The notes under the pieces were generated by a model. That model saw only the letters and a program-made list of their open reading frames with translations. It was not told the DNA's origin and ran no database searches. Positions 1-5,231 of a stretch of DNA of 5,270 nucleotides are shown one piece after another (position 1 is the first letter of the stretch; each line of letters starts with the position of its first letter). The DNA comes from an uncultured Flavobacteriales bacterium. GTDB lineage: Bacteria > Bacteroidota > Bacteroidia > Flavobacteriales > Crocinitomicaceae. The position numbers were made by a program, and so were the translations under genes. Location of the stretch: positions 1-5,270 of the forward strand of contig CAMLET010000262.1 in NCBI GenBank assembly GCA_946479125.1, read 5' to 3'.

Positions 1-1
1 T

Positions 2-436
2 CTTCAAAAAATGTATTCAGGGAAACAAATTGGAAACCTGAATTTGAACGATTTCATAAAAGAATTGATTTACAACATCGAGCATATTTTTGGGAACGAC
101 GCGAACGTAAAGATCAAAATGGACGATGAAATTCAACTTCCCATTTCGAAAGCAGTTCCAACTGGTTTAATTCTAAATGAAGTCCTGACAAACGTTTATA
201 AACACGCACAGATTGAAGGAAAGCGCCTGGAAATTTTGGTTTCAGTATCCAAAAAAAATGACATTCTTGAATTCAATGTTGAAGATAATGGTCCAGGATT
301 AGGGATTCCTGATCAGGAATTTGAACACTTAGGATTAGAATTGATACATTCGCTTAGTGAACAATTGGAAGGAAAATTCACTTTACAAAACAAGGAAATT
401 GGTACGCGTGCTACCTTTACCTTTGCACATCATTAA
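2..436 (+). CDS. Sensor histidine kinase, C-terminal ATP-binding domain (5' end outside window)
   Basis: This is the C-terminal part of a sensor histidine kinase, which autophosphorylates and passes phosphate to a response regulator. The frame is open to the window edge, so the ATG at 11 is probably internal and the sensor and phospho-acceptor regions are missing. Numbering from that ATG, the GHKL ATPase boxes are clear: an N box around 55-66 (Asn56, Glu57, Asn61, His65), a G1 box at 91-98 (EDNGPGLG), a G2-like stretch near 107-112 (HLGLEL) and a closing GTRATFTF at 131-138. The segment before the N box (QKMYSGKQIGNLNLNDFI) resembles the linker seen in HisKA_2-type soluble kinases of Bacteroidota; that subfamily call is by resemblance only. 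No transmembrane segment is present in the visible part. The lipoprotein gene follows after 9 bp, which suggests one transcript. No response regulator is in view. The family is sure; the signal sensed is unknown. Confidence 0.9.
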   Translation, partial: LQKMYSGKQIGNLNLNDFIKELIYNIEHIFGNDANVKIKMDDEIQLPISKAVPTGLILNEVLTNVYKHAQIEGKRLEILVSVSKKNDILEFNVEDNGPGLGIPDQEFEHLGLELIHSLSEQLEGKFTLQNKEIGTRATFTFAHH

Positions 437-445
437 ACAATAACT

Positions 446-1375
446 ATGAAAACGCTGCAACTACTATTTATTGGAACTTTTTTAACTGCTCTTGGTGCAT
501 GTTCGTCAAACGCGGAAACAGATGCTGAAAAGCAAGACAAAGAAATTAAGGCTGAACTTGACAAGCTGGAAAAAGAAAAAGCTGAAGAAGAGGTAATGAT
601 TATTCTTCCAAATAAGTCAGTAGATAGCATTACTCCTGCTCAAACGAAAAAACTGAAGAAATACCTGAAATCTTCAACTATTGAGGAATTGACTGCTTAC
701 ATTAATGTGCTTCGTTTTGTAAAAACAGATACGGCTTTCGAAAAAGCTTATCATGGTGCAAAACCTTTGATCGAGAAAATGGAGAAGGAATTCAGTGCTA
801 AAAATTCGGACCCAATTGAACTGATGGAAGATCTGAAATTCTTCGAAGATGTTTTCGCAATGGAGCCTTCTTGTGTTGCTGAATGTACCGAATTCGTTAT
901 TAATTACGACATGGAAGATCTACAAGATCTGGCGAAAGAAACGGAAGGAAAAGCAGATGACGATTTCTTCAAAATGAAGATCTTCTGTGAAGGAGATGAA
1001 GCCACTTATACTCCGAGTTGGTTAACTTTCTTTGAACGTACATGGGACTATGGTGGCGGAGTTCTACTTGGCGACAACAGCATTTATACTTTCCTCAAGA
1101 ATTCTTACGACTTCCAAAAGAAAAGTACACTTTTCAAAAAGGATGTTGATCAATTACGCGCTGAAACCATTGACGTTATGGGTCACTCGATTTACATGCA
1201 ACCAAAAGACAAAGTACAAGCTGAAATTGATAAGATCATCAAGCAAAAAGTCGTTTCCGCTGCTGAGAAAAAACGCATTCTGGAAATCAGAAAACGAAAC
1301 GAAGACGAGAACACAGAAGCTGATCCTTTATTACAATTTGGTTGTAAGACGGGTGATTGCGATTGGGGAGGCTAG
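446..1375 (+). CDS. Predicted lipoprotein of unknown function, acidic with conserved-looking cysteines
   Basis: This 309-residue protein matches no family I recognise. Its start is fixed by a good lipoprotein signal: a basic, hydrophobic N-terminus and a lipobox LGAC at 16-19, so Cys19 should be lipidated and the protein membrane-anchored facing the periplasm or the cell surface. Residues 26-50 are almost entirely Lys, Glu, Asp, Ala and Leu and look like a short coiled coil or charged linker. The rest is mixed and mostly helical-looking, with an aromatic Gly-rich patch at 190-215 (TWDYGGG). Besides Cys19 there are five cysteines: 143 and 147 (CxxxC), 181, and 300 and 305 in a C-terminal GCKTGDCDWGG. 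These could form disulfides or bind metal; that is inference. It lies 9 bp after the kinase gene, so co-expression is likely. Its TAG stop sits at the left edge of a GC-rich repeat, so the original C-terminus may have been altered. Confidence 0.85.
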   Translation: MKTLQLLFIGTFLTALGACSSNAETDAEKQDKEIKAELDKLEKEKAEEEVMIILPNKSVDSITPAQTKKLKKYLKSSTIEELTAYINVLRFVKTDTAFEKAYHGAKPLIEKMEKEFSAKNSDPIELMEDLKFFEDVFAMEPSCVAECTEFVINYDMEDLQDLAKETEGKADDDFFKMKIFCEGDEATYTPSWLTFFERTWDYGGGVLLGDNSIYTFLKNSYDFQKKSTLFKKDVDQLRAETIDVMGHSIYMQPKDKVQAEIDKIIKQKVVSAAEKKRILEIRKRNEDENTEADPLLQFGCKTGDCDWGG

Positions 1376-1452
1376 CTTCGACTCCGCTCAGCTACTAGAC
1401 TCCCTGCCTGTTCGGCAGACAGGCGCTCGGCCACCACAGTGGACTCGGTTAG
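1376..1452. repeat. GC-rich composite intergenic repeat between convergent genes
   Basis: These 77 bp fill the whole gap between two converging genes and are about 62% G+C by hand count, clearly richer than the flanking genes. The element holds a GACTCCGCTCAG unit at 1380-1391, a second unit split into GACTCC (1398-1403) and GCTCGG (1425-1430) by a 21-base palindromic insert, and a looser GACTCGGTTAGC at 1442-1453. A small inverted repeat CCAC-A-GTGG lies at 1434-1442. The ends GCTAGC (1371-1376) and GTTAGC (1448-1453) can pair with one G-U, and each carries the stop codon of the adjacent gene. I infer a dispersed Bacteroidota intergenic repeat that may also act as a two-way transcription barrier. 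No T tract follows, so it is not a classical intrinsic terminator. Confidence 0.7.
1404..1424. repeat. 21-base palindromic insert inside the second GACTCCGCTC unit
   Basis: Removing these 21 bases joins GACTCC to GCTCGG and restores an uninterrupted unit matching 1380-1391 at 11 of 12 positions. With the preceding C it forms CCTGCCTG-TTCGG-CAGACAGG, an 8-bp stem with one mismatch. An alternative perfect 6-bp stem pairs GCCTGT (1406-1411) with ACAGGC (1419-1424). It may be a separate mobile palindromic repeat nested in an older one. Confidence 0.6.
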
Positions 1453-2067
1453 CTATCTGCCTTTTACTTTACCCTTCGATTCGGGAGTTATTACAAAAAA
1501 ATTCATGATTGGAAGCTGAAGTCCTAAACCTCCGGTAACAGCTAAATTCGTTTGTAAATTATCTGCCTCCGGATTTCTGTTGTTCAGCAATTTTGTTTCA
1601 GCATAGAAATAGAAATACGGACTTACATGAAATTTGAATCCTGTTGTTAGATCAAAAACGGGCTGATAATAGCTTTTATTCAAGTAGCCATAAGTTAACG
1701 AACCTTCGGCGGGATGCTGAATTTGAATGCGTGTTAAACCCAGTTCAATTCCCACAAAATAGTCGAAACGCTTTTTTGTGAAATTGCGAAGAAATCCAGC
1801 TTCAATTAAGAAATAATCATTGTAGATCTGTGTTCCCGACTGCGTACTCGTCATTACAAATGCATCACCTCTGAACGAGTAATTATCATCTAGTTGATAC
1901 GCTAAATGTCCGCCAACAAAATTCATTGTCGACTTTCTATTCATTGAAAACGTTGGATAAATACTTCCTGAAACTTCAAGTAAACCTTGTCGTTCTCCAA
2001 TTTCCACTTCCTGAGCGCTAACCGAAAAAACAGCCAAACACATGATTGTTGCAACTATTCTCACCAT
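1453..2067 (-). CDS. Secreted outer-membrane beta-barrel-like protein, unknown function
   Basis: This 204-residue protein has a signal peptide (MVRIVATIMCLAVFSVSA, probable cut after Ala18 before Gln). The rest alternates polar and aromatic or hydrophobic residues in short strands broken by turns, for example 82-92 (YNDYFLIEAGF), 101-110 (FDYFVGIELG), 134-146 and 150-160 (PYFYFYAETKL), as expected for a small outer-membrane beta-barrel. No exact family is recognised. Its ATG lies inside the end of the upstream barrel gene: the two share 7 bp in TTATGGTGA, which argues for translational coupling and a joint role. The C-terminus is odd. The last barrel-like strand appears to end near Phe190-Phe191, followed by a 13-residue basic tail (ending KGKVKGR). 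The junction is a run of seven T on the coding strand, and a one-base change there would give an immediate double stop. The stop used lies at the right edge of the GC-rich repeat. Confidence 0.8.
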   Translation of the reverse strand: MVRIVATIMCLAVFSVSAQEVEIGERQGLLEVSGSIYPTFSMNRKSTMNFVGGHLAYQLDDNYSFRGDAFVMTSTQSGTQIYNDYFLIEAGFLRNFTKKRFDYFVGIELGLTRIQIQHPAEGSLTYGYLNKSYYQPVFDLTTGFKFHVSPYFYFYAETKLLNNRNPEADNLQTNLAVTGGLGLQLPIMNFFVITPESKGKVKGR

Positions 2068-2711
2068 AAGTCAGCAATTTTAAAGTTCAAACTAACTGTT
2101 GTCAATAAATGTCCTTCCAAACTTCCACCAGAAGTCTTTTCGAAAGTAACTCCAGAATGCCCATAAACGGTTTCTACGTGGGTTCCAAGGTGCAACATGT
2201 ACTGTGACATCAAACTCAAATCCAAACGGTCATTTAAGCGAATATGAGTTCCTATTCCAGCCTGAACTGCACTACTCCATCGATTAATGCTATTTGAATT
2301 GTTATTCAATTCTTGTCGATACGTGTAATCAAAACAATGTCCGGCTAGTACATATGGCCGGATTTTCGGATTCGGATTCTCCAAAACATAGAACATTACG
2401 CTCCAGCCAATGTGGTAATCGTTTCTACGAACCTGATCGGTTGAACTTGGCAGATAATCGAAAAACCATTCTGTATTCACACGATCAGAAGCCTGAACGC
2501 GAAATTGTCCGCCCAACCCCAAAGCAAATGGATCGGAATCAGCATGCTCATCATCTCCATCAGCATGACTGTGACCACCGTTGAAAGAACTCACGGTGCT
2601 TCGCATTCCAACGGAAATGGTTCCACCTTGGTTTTTGTTCCTATAACTGAACGTTTGGGCTTGAATTCCTGAACAAACAAGAATTGCAAAAGCTGTAAGC
2701 AGGGTTTTCAT
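2061..2711 (-). CDS. Secreted outer-membrane beta-barrel-like protein with a His/Asp-rich segment
   Basis: This 216-residue protein is exported: a signal peptide MKTLLTAFAILVCSGIQA is followed by Gln-Thr, with likely cleavage after Ala18. The ATG at 2711 is preferred over an in-frame upstream ATG at 2804 because it directly starts this signal peptide; the longer version adds 31 residues overlapping promoter-like DNA. The mature protein has strand-like segments with aromatic residues, for example 81-87 (EWFFDYL), 99-110 (YHIGWSVMFYVL), 117-125 and 205-213, consistent with an 8-stranded-type outer-membrane barrel. Residues 47-60 (HSHADGDDEHADSD) hold three His and six Asp in 14 positions, probably in a loop or turn early in the barrel, and could bind divalent metal; that is inference. 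The downstream barrel gene overlaps it by 7 bp, so the two are probably made together. It is preceded by the fabI terminator, so it should start its own transcript. Confidence 0.82.
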   Translation of the reverse strand: MKTLLTAFAILVCSGIQAQTFSYRNKNQGGTISVGMRSTVSSFNGGHSHADGDDEHADSDPFALGLGGQFRVQASDRVNTEWFFDYLPSSTDQVRRNDYHIGWSVMFYVLENPNPKIRPYVLAGHCFDYTYRQELNNNSNSINRWSSAVQAGIGTHIRLNDRLDLSLMSQYMLHLGTHVETVYGHSGVTFEKTSGGSLEGHLLTTVSLNFKIADLW

Positions 2712-2734
2712 AGCGTTTGCTTTTTTTGAGAACG

Positions 2735-2764
2735 TGAAAATAGCAGTACGTAGTATTGCAGCAA
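2735..2764 (-). promoter_or_regulatory. Possible Bacteroidota-type promoter of the barrel gene pair
   Basis: On the minus strand a TTG (2764-2762) is followed after 19 bases by TATTTTCA (2742-2735), a partial match to the Bacteroidota -7 box TAnnTTTG with a -33 TTG. Transcription would begin roughly 15-20 bases before the ATG at 2711, leaving a short A-rich leader, which is usual in this phylum. The -7 box misses its last two bases, so the call is tentative. Confidence 0.35.
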
Positions 2765-2780
2765 GTGGGATTGACTTTAA

Positions 2781-2818
2781 CTTATTCATAAAACAAATTG
2801 TCATTGGTTATGAATAAG
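2781..2818. promoter_or_regulatory. Perfect 11-bp inverted repeat, candidate operator
   Basis: CTTATTCATAA (2781-2791) and TTATGAATAAG (2808-2818) are exact reverse complements separated by 16 bases. The site lies 70-107 bp upstream of the barrel gene start and just upstream of its predicted -33 element, where a dimeric activator would bind. There is no T tract after either arm, so it does not look like a terminator. No regulator gene is in the window. Confidence 0.5.
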
Positions 2819-2852
2819 ACAACTGAAAAAATGTTTACCCCTACGTTTATTC

Positions 2853-2900
2853 AAAAAAAAAAGAAGGGTGTCTCGACTACGCTCGACAACCCTTCTTTTT
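2853..2900 (-). terminator. Rho-independent terminator of fabI
   Basis: Read on the minus strand, a 12-bp perfect stem (arms 2900-2889 and 2869-2858, with a GGGT/ACCC core) is followed by a run that makes ten T in total (2862-2853), 23 bp past the fabI stop. This is a textbook intrinsic terminator. The other orientation has only five T and no gene upstream on that strand. The 19-base loop is a copy of the GACTnCGCTC repeat core. Confidence 0.88.
2870..2888. repeat. GACTnCGCTC-type repeat core forming the terminator loop
   Basis: CTCGACTACGCTCGAC (2872-2887) matches TTCGACTCCGCTCAGC (1377-1392) at 12 of 16 positions, including TCGACT and CGCTC. It can form its own small inner hairpin through TCGA-CTACGC-TCGA (2873-2886). 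The shared core suggests the same dispersed repeat family is present at two intergenic sites in this window. Confidence 0.55.
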
Positions 2901-2922
2901 AAATATATTTAAGTCCGAAATA

Positions 2923-3732
2923 TTAAATTCCGAATTTTTCCATGATTGCGTTAGAAACTCCTGTTGAAGAGTAACCACCGTCGTGGAATAAGTTCTGCAT
3001 TGTTACCATTCTTGTTAAGTCAGAGAACAAAGAGATACAGTAATTTGCACAATCTTCAGCGCTAGCATTTCCTAGTGGAGAAACAGCATCAGCGTAATCG
3101 TAGAAATCACCAAAACCTTTAATTCCACTTCCCGCAGTTGTTTTTGTAGGAGACTGAGAAACCGTATTCACGCGTACTTTTTTCTCAACTCCGTAATGGT
3201 AACCAAAACTACGAGCGATTGACTCCAACATTGCTTTAATGTCAGCCATATCTGTGTAGAACGGGTAAGTTCTTTGCGCCGCAGCGTAAGAAAGAGCAAC
3301 AACACTTCCCCACTCGTTGATCGCATCCAATTTCTTAGCAACAGAAAGCATTTTGTGTAACGACATAGCCGAAACATCAACTCCTTTTGCAAAATAATCG
3401 TAGTTAGATTCAGCATAAGGAACATTCTTACGAATGTTAACCGACATACCTATTGAGTGTAGAACGAAATCAATTTTACCACCAAGAACTTCTTGAGATT
3501 CAGTAAACAATTTTGTCAAATCTTCAATACTAGTTGCGTCAGCAGGAATAATTTTCGAGTTTGTTTTCTCTGCCAAGGCATTAATTTCACCCATACGCAT
3601 TGCAATAGGTGCATTTGTAAGAACAAACGTTGCTCCGTGCTCATGAGCCTTTTCTGCAACTTTCCATGCAATTGAGTTCTCATCTAAAGCTCCGGTAATA
3701 ATACCGCGTTTTCCTTCTAATAATTTTGACAT
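2923..3732 (-). CDS. fabI: Enoyl-[acyl-carrier-protein] reductase FabI, NAD(P)H-dependent
   Basis: FabI reduces the trans-2-enoyl-ACP double bond, the last step of each type II fatty-acid elongation cycle, in the cytoplasm. The 269-residue length is normal for the family (about 260). It is a short-chain-dehydrogenase fold with the FabI variant of the nucleotide-binding motif (TGALDENSIAW, 13-23), HSIG at 92-95, and the FabI active site: Tyr149 in SYAAAQR, then catalytic Tyr159 and Lys166 with the family spacing Tyr-x6-Lys. TTAGSGIKGF (198-207) matches the substrate-loop region, and DGG at 251-253 closes the Rossmann domain. Compared with Escherichia coli FabI, the residues after HSIG are MSVN rather than FAPG and the SDR 'AGP' is QSP (193-195); both fit the Bacteroidota form of the enzyme as I recall it. 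The start ATG follows a good promoter box by about 20 bases. It ends in a strong terminator, so it is probably transcribed alone. Confidence 0.95.
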   Translation of the reverse strand: MSKLLEGKRGIITGALDENSIAWKVAEKAHEHGATFVLTNAPIAMRMGEINALAEKTNSKIIPADATSIEDLTKLFTESQEVLGGKIDFVLHSIGMSVNIRKNVPYAESNYDYFAKGVDVSAMSLHKMLSVAKKLDAINEWGSVVALSYAAAQRTYPFYTDMADIKAMLESIARSFGYHYGVEKKVRVNTVSQSPTKTTAGSGIKGFGDFYDYADAVSPLGNASAEDCANYCISLFSDLTRMVTMQNLFHDGGYSSTGVSNAIMEKFGI

Positions 3733-3751
3733 ATCTGAATTTTTAGTGCTA

Positions 3752-3781
3752 CAAATTTAAGAGAAAATAGAGAATAGAGAA
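3752..3781 (-). promoter_or_regulatory. Bacteroidota-type promoter of fabI
   Basis: The minus strand carries TAAATTTG (3759-3752), an exact match to the Bacteroidota -7 consensus TAnnTTTG, 19 bases upstream of the fabI ATG. At the expected -33 distance there is TTC (3781-3779) rather than TTG. Transcription would start only about a dozen bases before the ATG, giving a very short leader. Confidence 0.55.
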
Positions 3782-3836
3782 CAGTGAATAGTAAACAGTG
3801 AATTGCAATTCTATTTACTATTACCCTTTCTATTTT
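3764..3836. repeat. AT-rich nested inverted repeat with short direct repeats upstream of fabI
   Basis: The gap between the small secreted gene and fabI (137 bp) is mostly this structure. A perfect palindrome GAATTGCAATTC (3800-3811) is flanked by AATAGTAAA (3787-3795) and its complement TTTACTATT (3814-3822), and further out by AAAATAGA (3764-3771) and TCTATTTT (3829-3836). AACAGTGAAT occurs twice with a 14-base period (3780-3789 and 3794-3803). It could terminate transcription of the upstream secreted gene, although no clean T tract follows on the minus strand, or be a decayed low-complexity repeat. Confidence 0.6.
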
Positions 3837-3869
3837 ATTCTTCTTTTCGCCTTTCGCTTTCCTCTGAAA

Positions 3870-4406
3870 TTATTGAAGTTCCATAAACGCTCCGTTTACA
3901 ATTCCAAAGCGTGGATTTTCAGTTCCTTTGTCGTAGGATACTTTCACTGCATCTTTTTCAATGGAAATTGAAATAGGTTCTCCAGCATTCTTCTGCTCGA
4001 AGTAATTGTATCCCAGATCGATCAATTCTTCACCGTTTAATCGGAATAAGTTCATCTGAATAGCTTTGTTATCGGCGAAACTTACTAAAAGAACGTCTGT
4101 TTTTCCTTCCTCGATTTGAACTTCGTAAACTTTTACCAGAACATCATTCAAATCATTCAATTCCCAAACACCGATTAGATTCACCATTCCGCCAATTCTG
4201 ACCTGACATTTCACCACATCAGTGCCTTCAATTACAGAAACGAGTGTAAGGTGCTTTTTCAAATAAAGTCCTTTTACATTCGGTTTTTCGTAAGTGGAAT
4301 TGAAATCTGCGATCAATTCTCCGTTTCCCTGAACGGTTAATAGATCCTGAGCATTTCCAAAGAAAGAAATGAATGCAGTAAGTAGTAATAGTTGTAGTTT
4401 CTTCAT
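3870..4406 (-). CDS. Small secreted protein of unknown function
   Basis: I do not recognise this 178-residue protein. It starts with a clean signal peptide (MKKLQLLLLTAFISFFGNA, likely cut after Ala19 before Gln-Asp), so the mature protein of about 159 residues should be periplasmic or outside the cell. There is no lipobox and no second membrane segment. The mature part is rich in short beta-strand-like stretches (51-58 KHLTLVSV, 103-109 TDVLLVS, 144-157) and is acidic, with one cysteine (Cys67), so a disulfide within the chain is impossible. The start is fixed by the signal peptide. The hydrolase gene ends 45 bp upstream on the same strand and no good promoter box lies between, so read-through from it is plausible. 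An AT-rich inverted repeat follows the stop and separates it from fabI. Confidence 0.75.
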   Translation of the reverse strand: MKKLQLLLLTAFISFFGNAQDLLTVQGNGELIADFNSTYEKPNVKGLYLKKHLTLVSVIEGTDVVKCQVRIGGMVNLIGVWELNDLNDVLVKVYEVQIEEGKTDVLLVSFADNKAIQMNLFRLNGEELIDLGYNYFEQKNAGEPISISIEKDAVKVSYDKGTENPRFGIVNGAFMELQ

Positions 4407-4419
4407 AGTGTTATGTATT

Positions 4420-4452
4420 ATTCCGATTGAAATATGTGATCTACTTCGGAAT
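4420..4452. other. 7-bp inverted repeat in the gap before the small secreted gene
   Basis: ATTCCGA (4420-4426) and TCGGAAT (4446-4452) are exact complements separated by 19 bases, filling most of the 45-bp gap between the hydrolase stop and the next ATG. It could be an RNA hairpin at the junction or a binding site. With a long loop and no T tract it is weak evidence. Confidence 0.3.
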
Positions 4453-5231
4453 TATTCTTCAAAATTGAATGTCAGTCCGTCGTACGCCACAAGAACATTC
4501 TCTGGCAATTCTGCCTCAATTTCTTCGTGCGTTCCGAACATATGTGAGATATGGGTCAAATAAGCTTTTTTAGGATTTACTCTTCCAATAAACTCAAGAG
4601 CTTCTTCTAAATTGAAATGTGAAATATGCGGTTCTTTACGCAGTGCATTAACGATCAGAACATCTACTCCTTTCAATTTTTCAATTTCTTCTGGTTCAAC
4701 TGTTTTTGCATCAGTAACGTATGCAAACTTCCCTAGTCGAAATCCAAAAACTTCCATTTTATAGTGCCAAACTTTGACCGGAAGAATAGTAGTTTTGGGT
4801 CCAAGTGTTATGGCATTATTGTGAAAATTGATCAATCTGAAACGTGGAATACCTGGGTAAGGATTTTCCTGGAAAGCGTAATGAAACTCGCGTCGCAGGG
4901 CAAACTCAACATCCTTTGTACAGTACACGTCCATATCGCGATTTTCCTTGAAATTGAAAGCGCGAACGTCATCCAATCCTGCAACGTGATCTTTGTGTTC
5001 ATGTGTAAATAAAACACCACGCAACGATTGCACTTTATGACGAAGCATTTGTTGACGGAAATCTGGTCCGGAATCAATTACATAATTTCCGTCTTCAGTT
5101 TCCAGAAGCACAGAGCAACGCAAACGATTGTCCTTCGGATCTGCTGAAGTACAGACATGACAACTGCACGCAATTACCGGCACGCCTTGCGAGGTTCCAC
5201 TTCCTAATATGGTAGCACGAAACTTAGTCAT
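4452..5231 (-). CDS. PhnP-like metallo-beta-lactamase-fold hydrolase
   Basis: This 259-residue cytoplasmic enzyme belongs to the metallo-beta-lactamase superfamily, PhnP-like branch (COG1235 type), whose members are usually phosphodiesterases with two active-site metals. Metal ligands are in place: HEHKDH at 77-82 (His77, His79, Asp81, His82), His156, Asp174 in the YVTDA motif and His227. A second structural zinc site as in Escherichia coli PhnP is indicated by Cys22, Cys24 and Cys27 (CSCHVC) plus His230 in THISH. NALRKEPHISHFNLEEAL (195-212) is a hallmark stretch of this branch. Length is complete. The start is well placed: an in-frame TAA lies just upstream at 5243-5241, and the ATG overlaps the stop of the preceding gene as ATGA. 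No phosphonate (phn) genes are nearby, so I do not give it the E. coli substrate, 5-phosphoribosyl cyclic phosphate; the true substrate is open. Confidence 0.92.
   Translation of the reverse strand: MTKFRATILGSGTSQGVPVIACSCHVCTSADPKDNRLRCSVLLETEDGNYVIDSGPDFRQQMLRHKVQSLRGVLFTHEHKDHVAGLDDVRAFNFKENRDMDVYCTKDVEFALRREFHYAFQENPYPGIPRFRLINFHNNAITLGPKTTILPVKVWHYKMEVFGFRLGKFAYVTDAKTVEPEEIEKLKGVDVLIVNALRKEPHISHFNLEEALEFIGRVNPKKAYLTHISHMFGTHEEIEAELPENVLVAYDGLTFNFEE

Noticed and set aside
433..630. Serine-rich 65-codon minus-strand frame
   Set aside because: It is antisense to the lysine/glutamate-rich start of the lipoprotein gene; the serine/phenylalanine-rich composition is the expected mirror of those codons.
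1032..1508. Plus-strand open frame of 158 codons across the lipoprotein end and the repeat
   Set aside because: It is out of frame inside the lipoprotein gene, which has a signal peptide and lipobox, then runs through the repeat and antisense to the barrel gene. Its composition is not protein-like.
2712..2804. N-terminal extension of the His/Asp-rich barrel protein to an upstream ATG
   Set aside because: The extension would place a clean signal peptide 31 residues inside the protein and would overlap the promoter-like elements and part of the inverted repeat.
3168..3425. 85-codon minus-strand frame within fabI
   Set aside because: It is a shifted frame within a fully supported FabI coding region, with no export signal or domain of its own.
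3780..3803. Possible CRISPR-like or tandem array from the repeated AACAGTGAAT
   Set aside because: There are only two 10-base copies with a 4-base spacer, which is far too short for a CRISPR array and better explained as a low-complexity AT repeat.
4764..5077. Two open frames of about 80 codons overlapping the hydrolase on both strands
   Set aside because: Both lie inside the hydrolase gene, whose metal-binding motifs fix the true frame.
4452..5231. Assigning the hydrolase to phosphonate degradation as phnP
   Set aside because: The fold and zinc ligands match, but PhnP-like proteins are widespread without C-P lyase genes and none is visible here.
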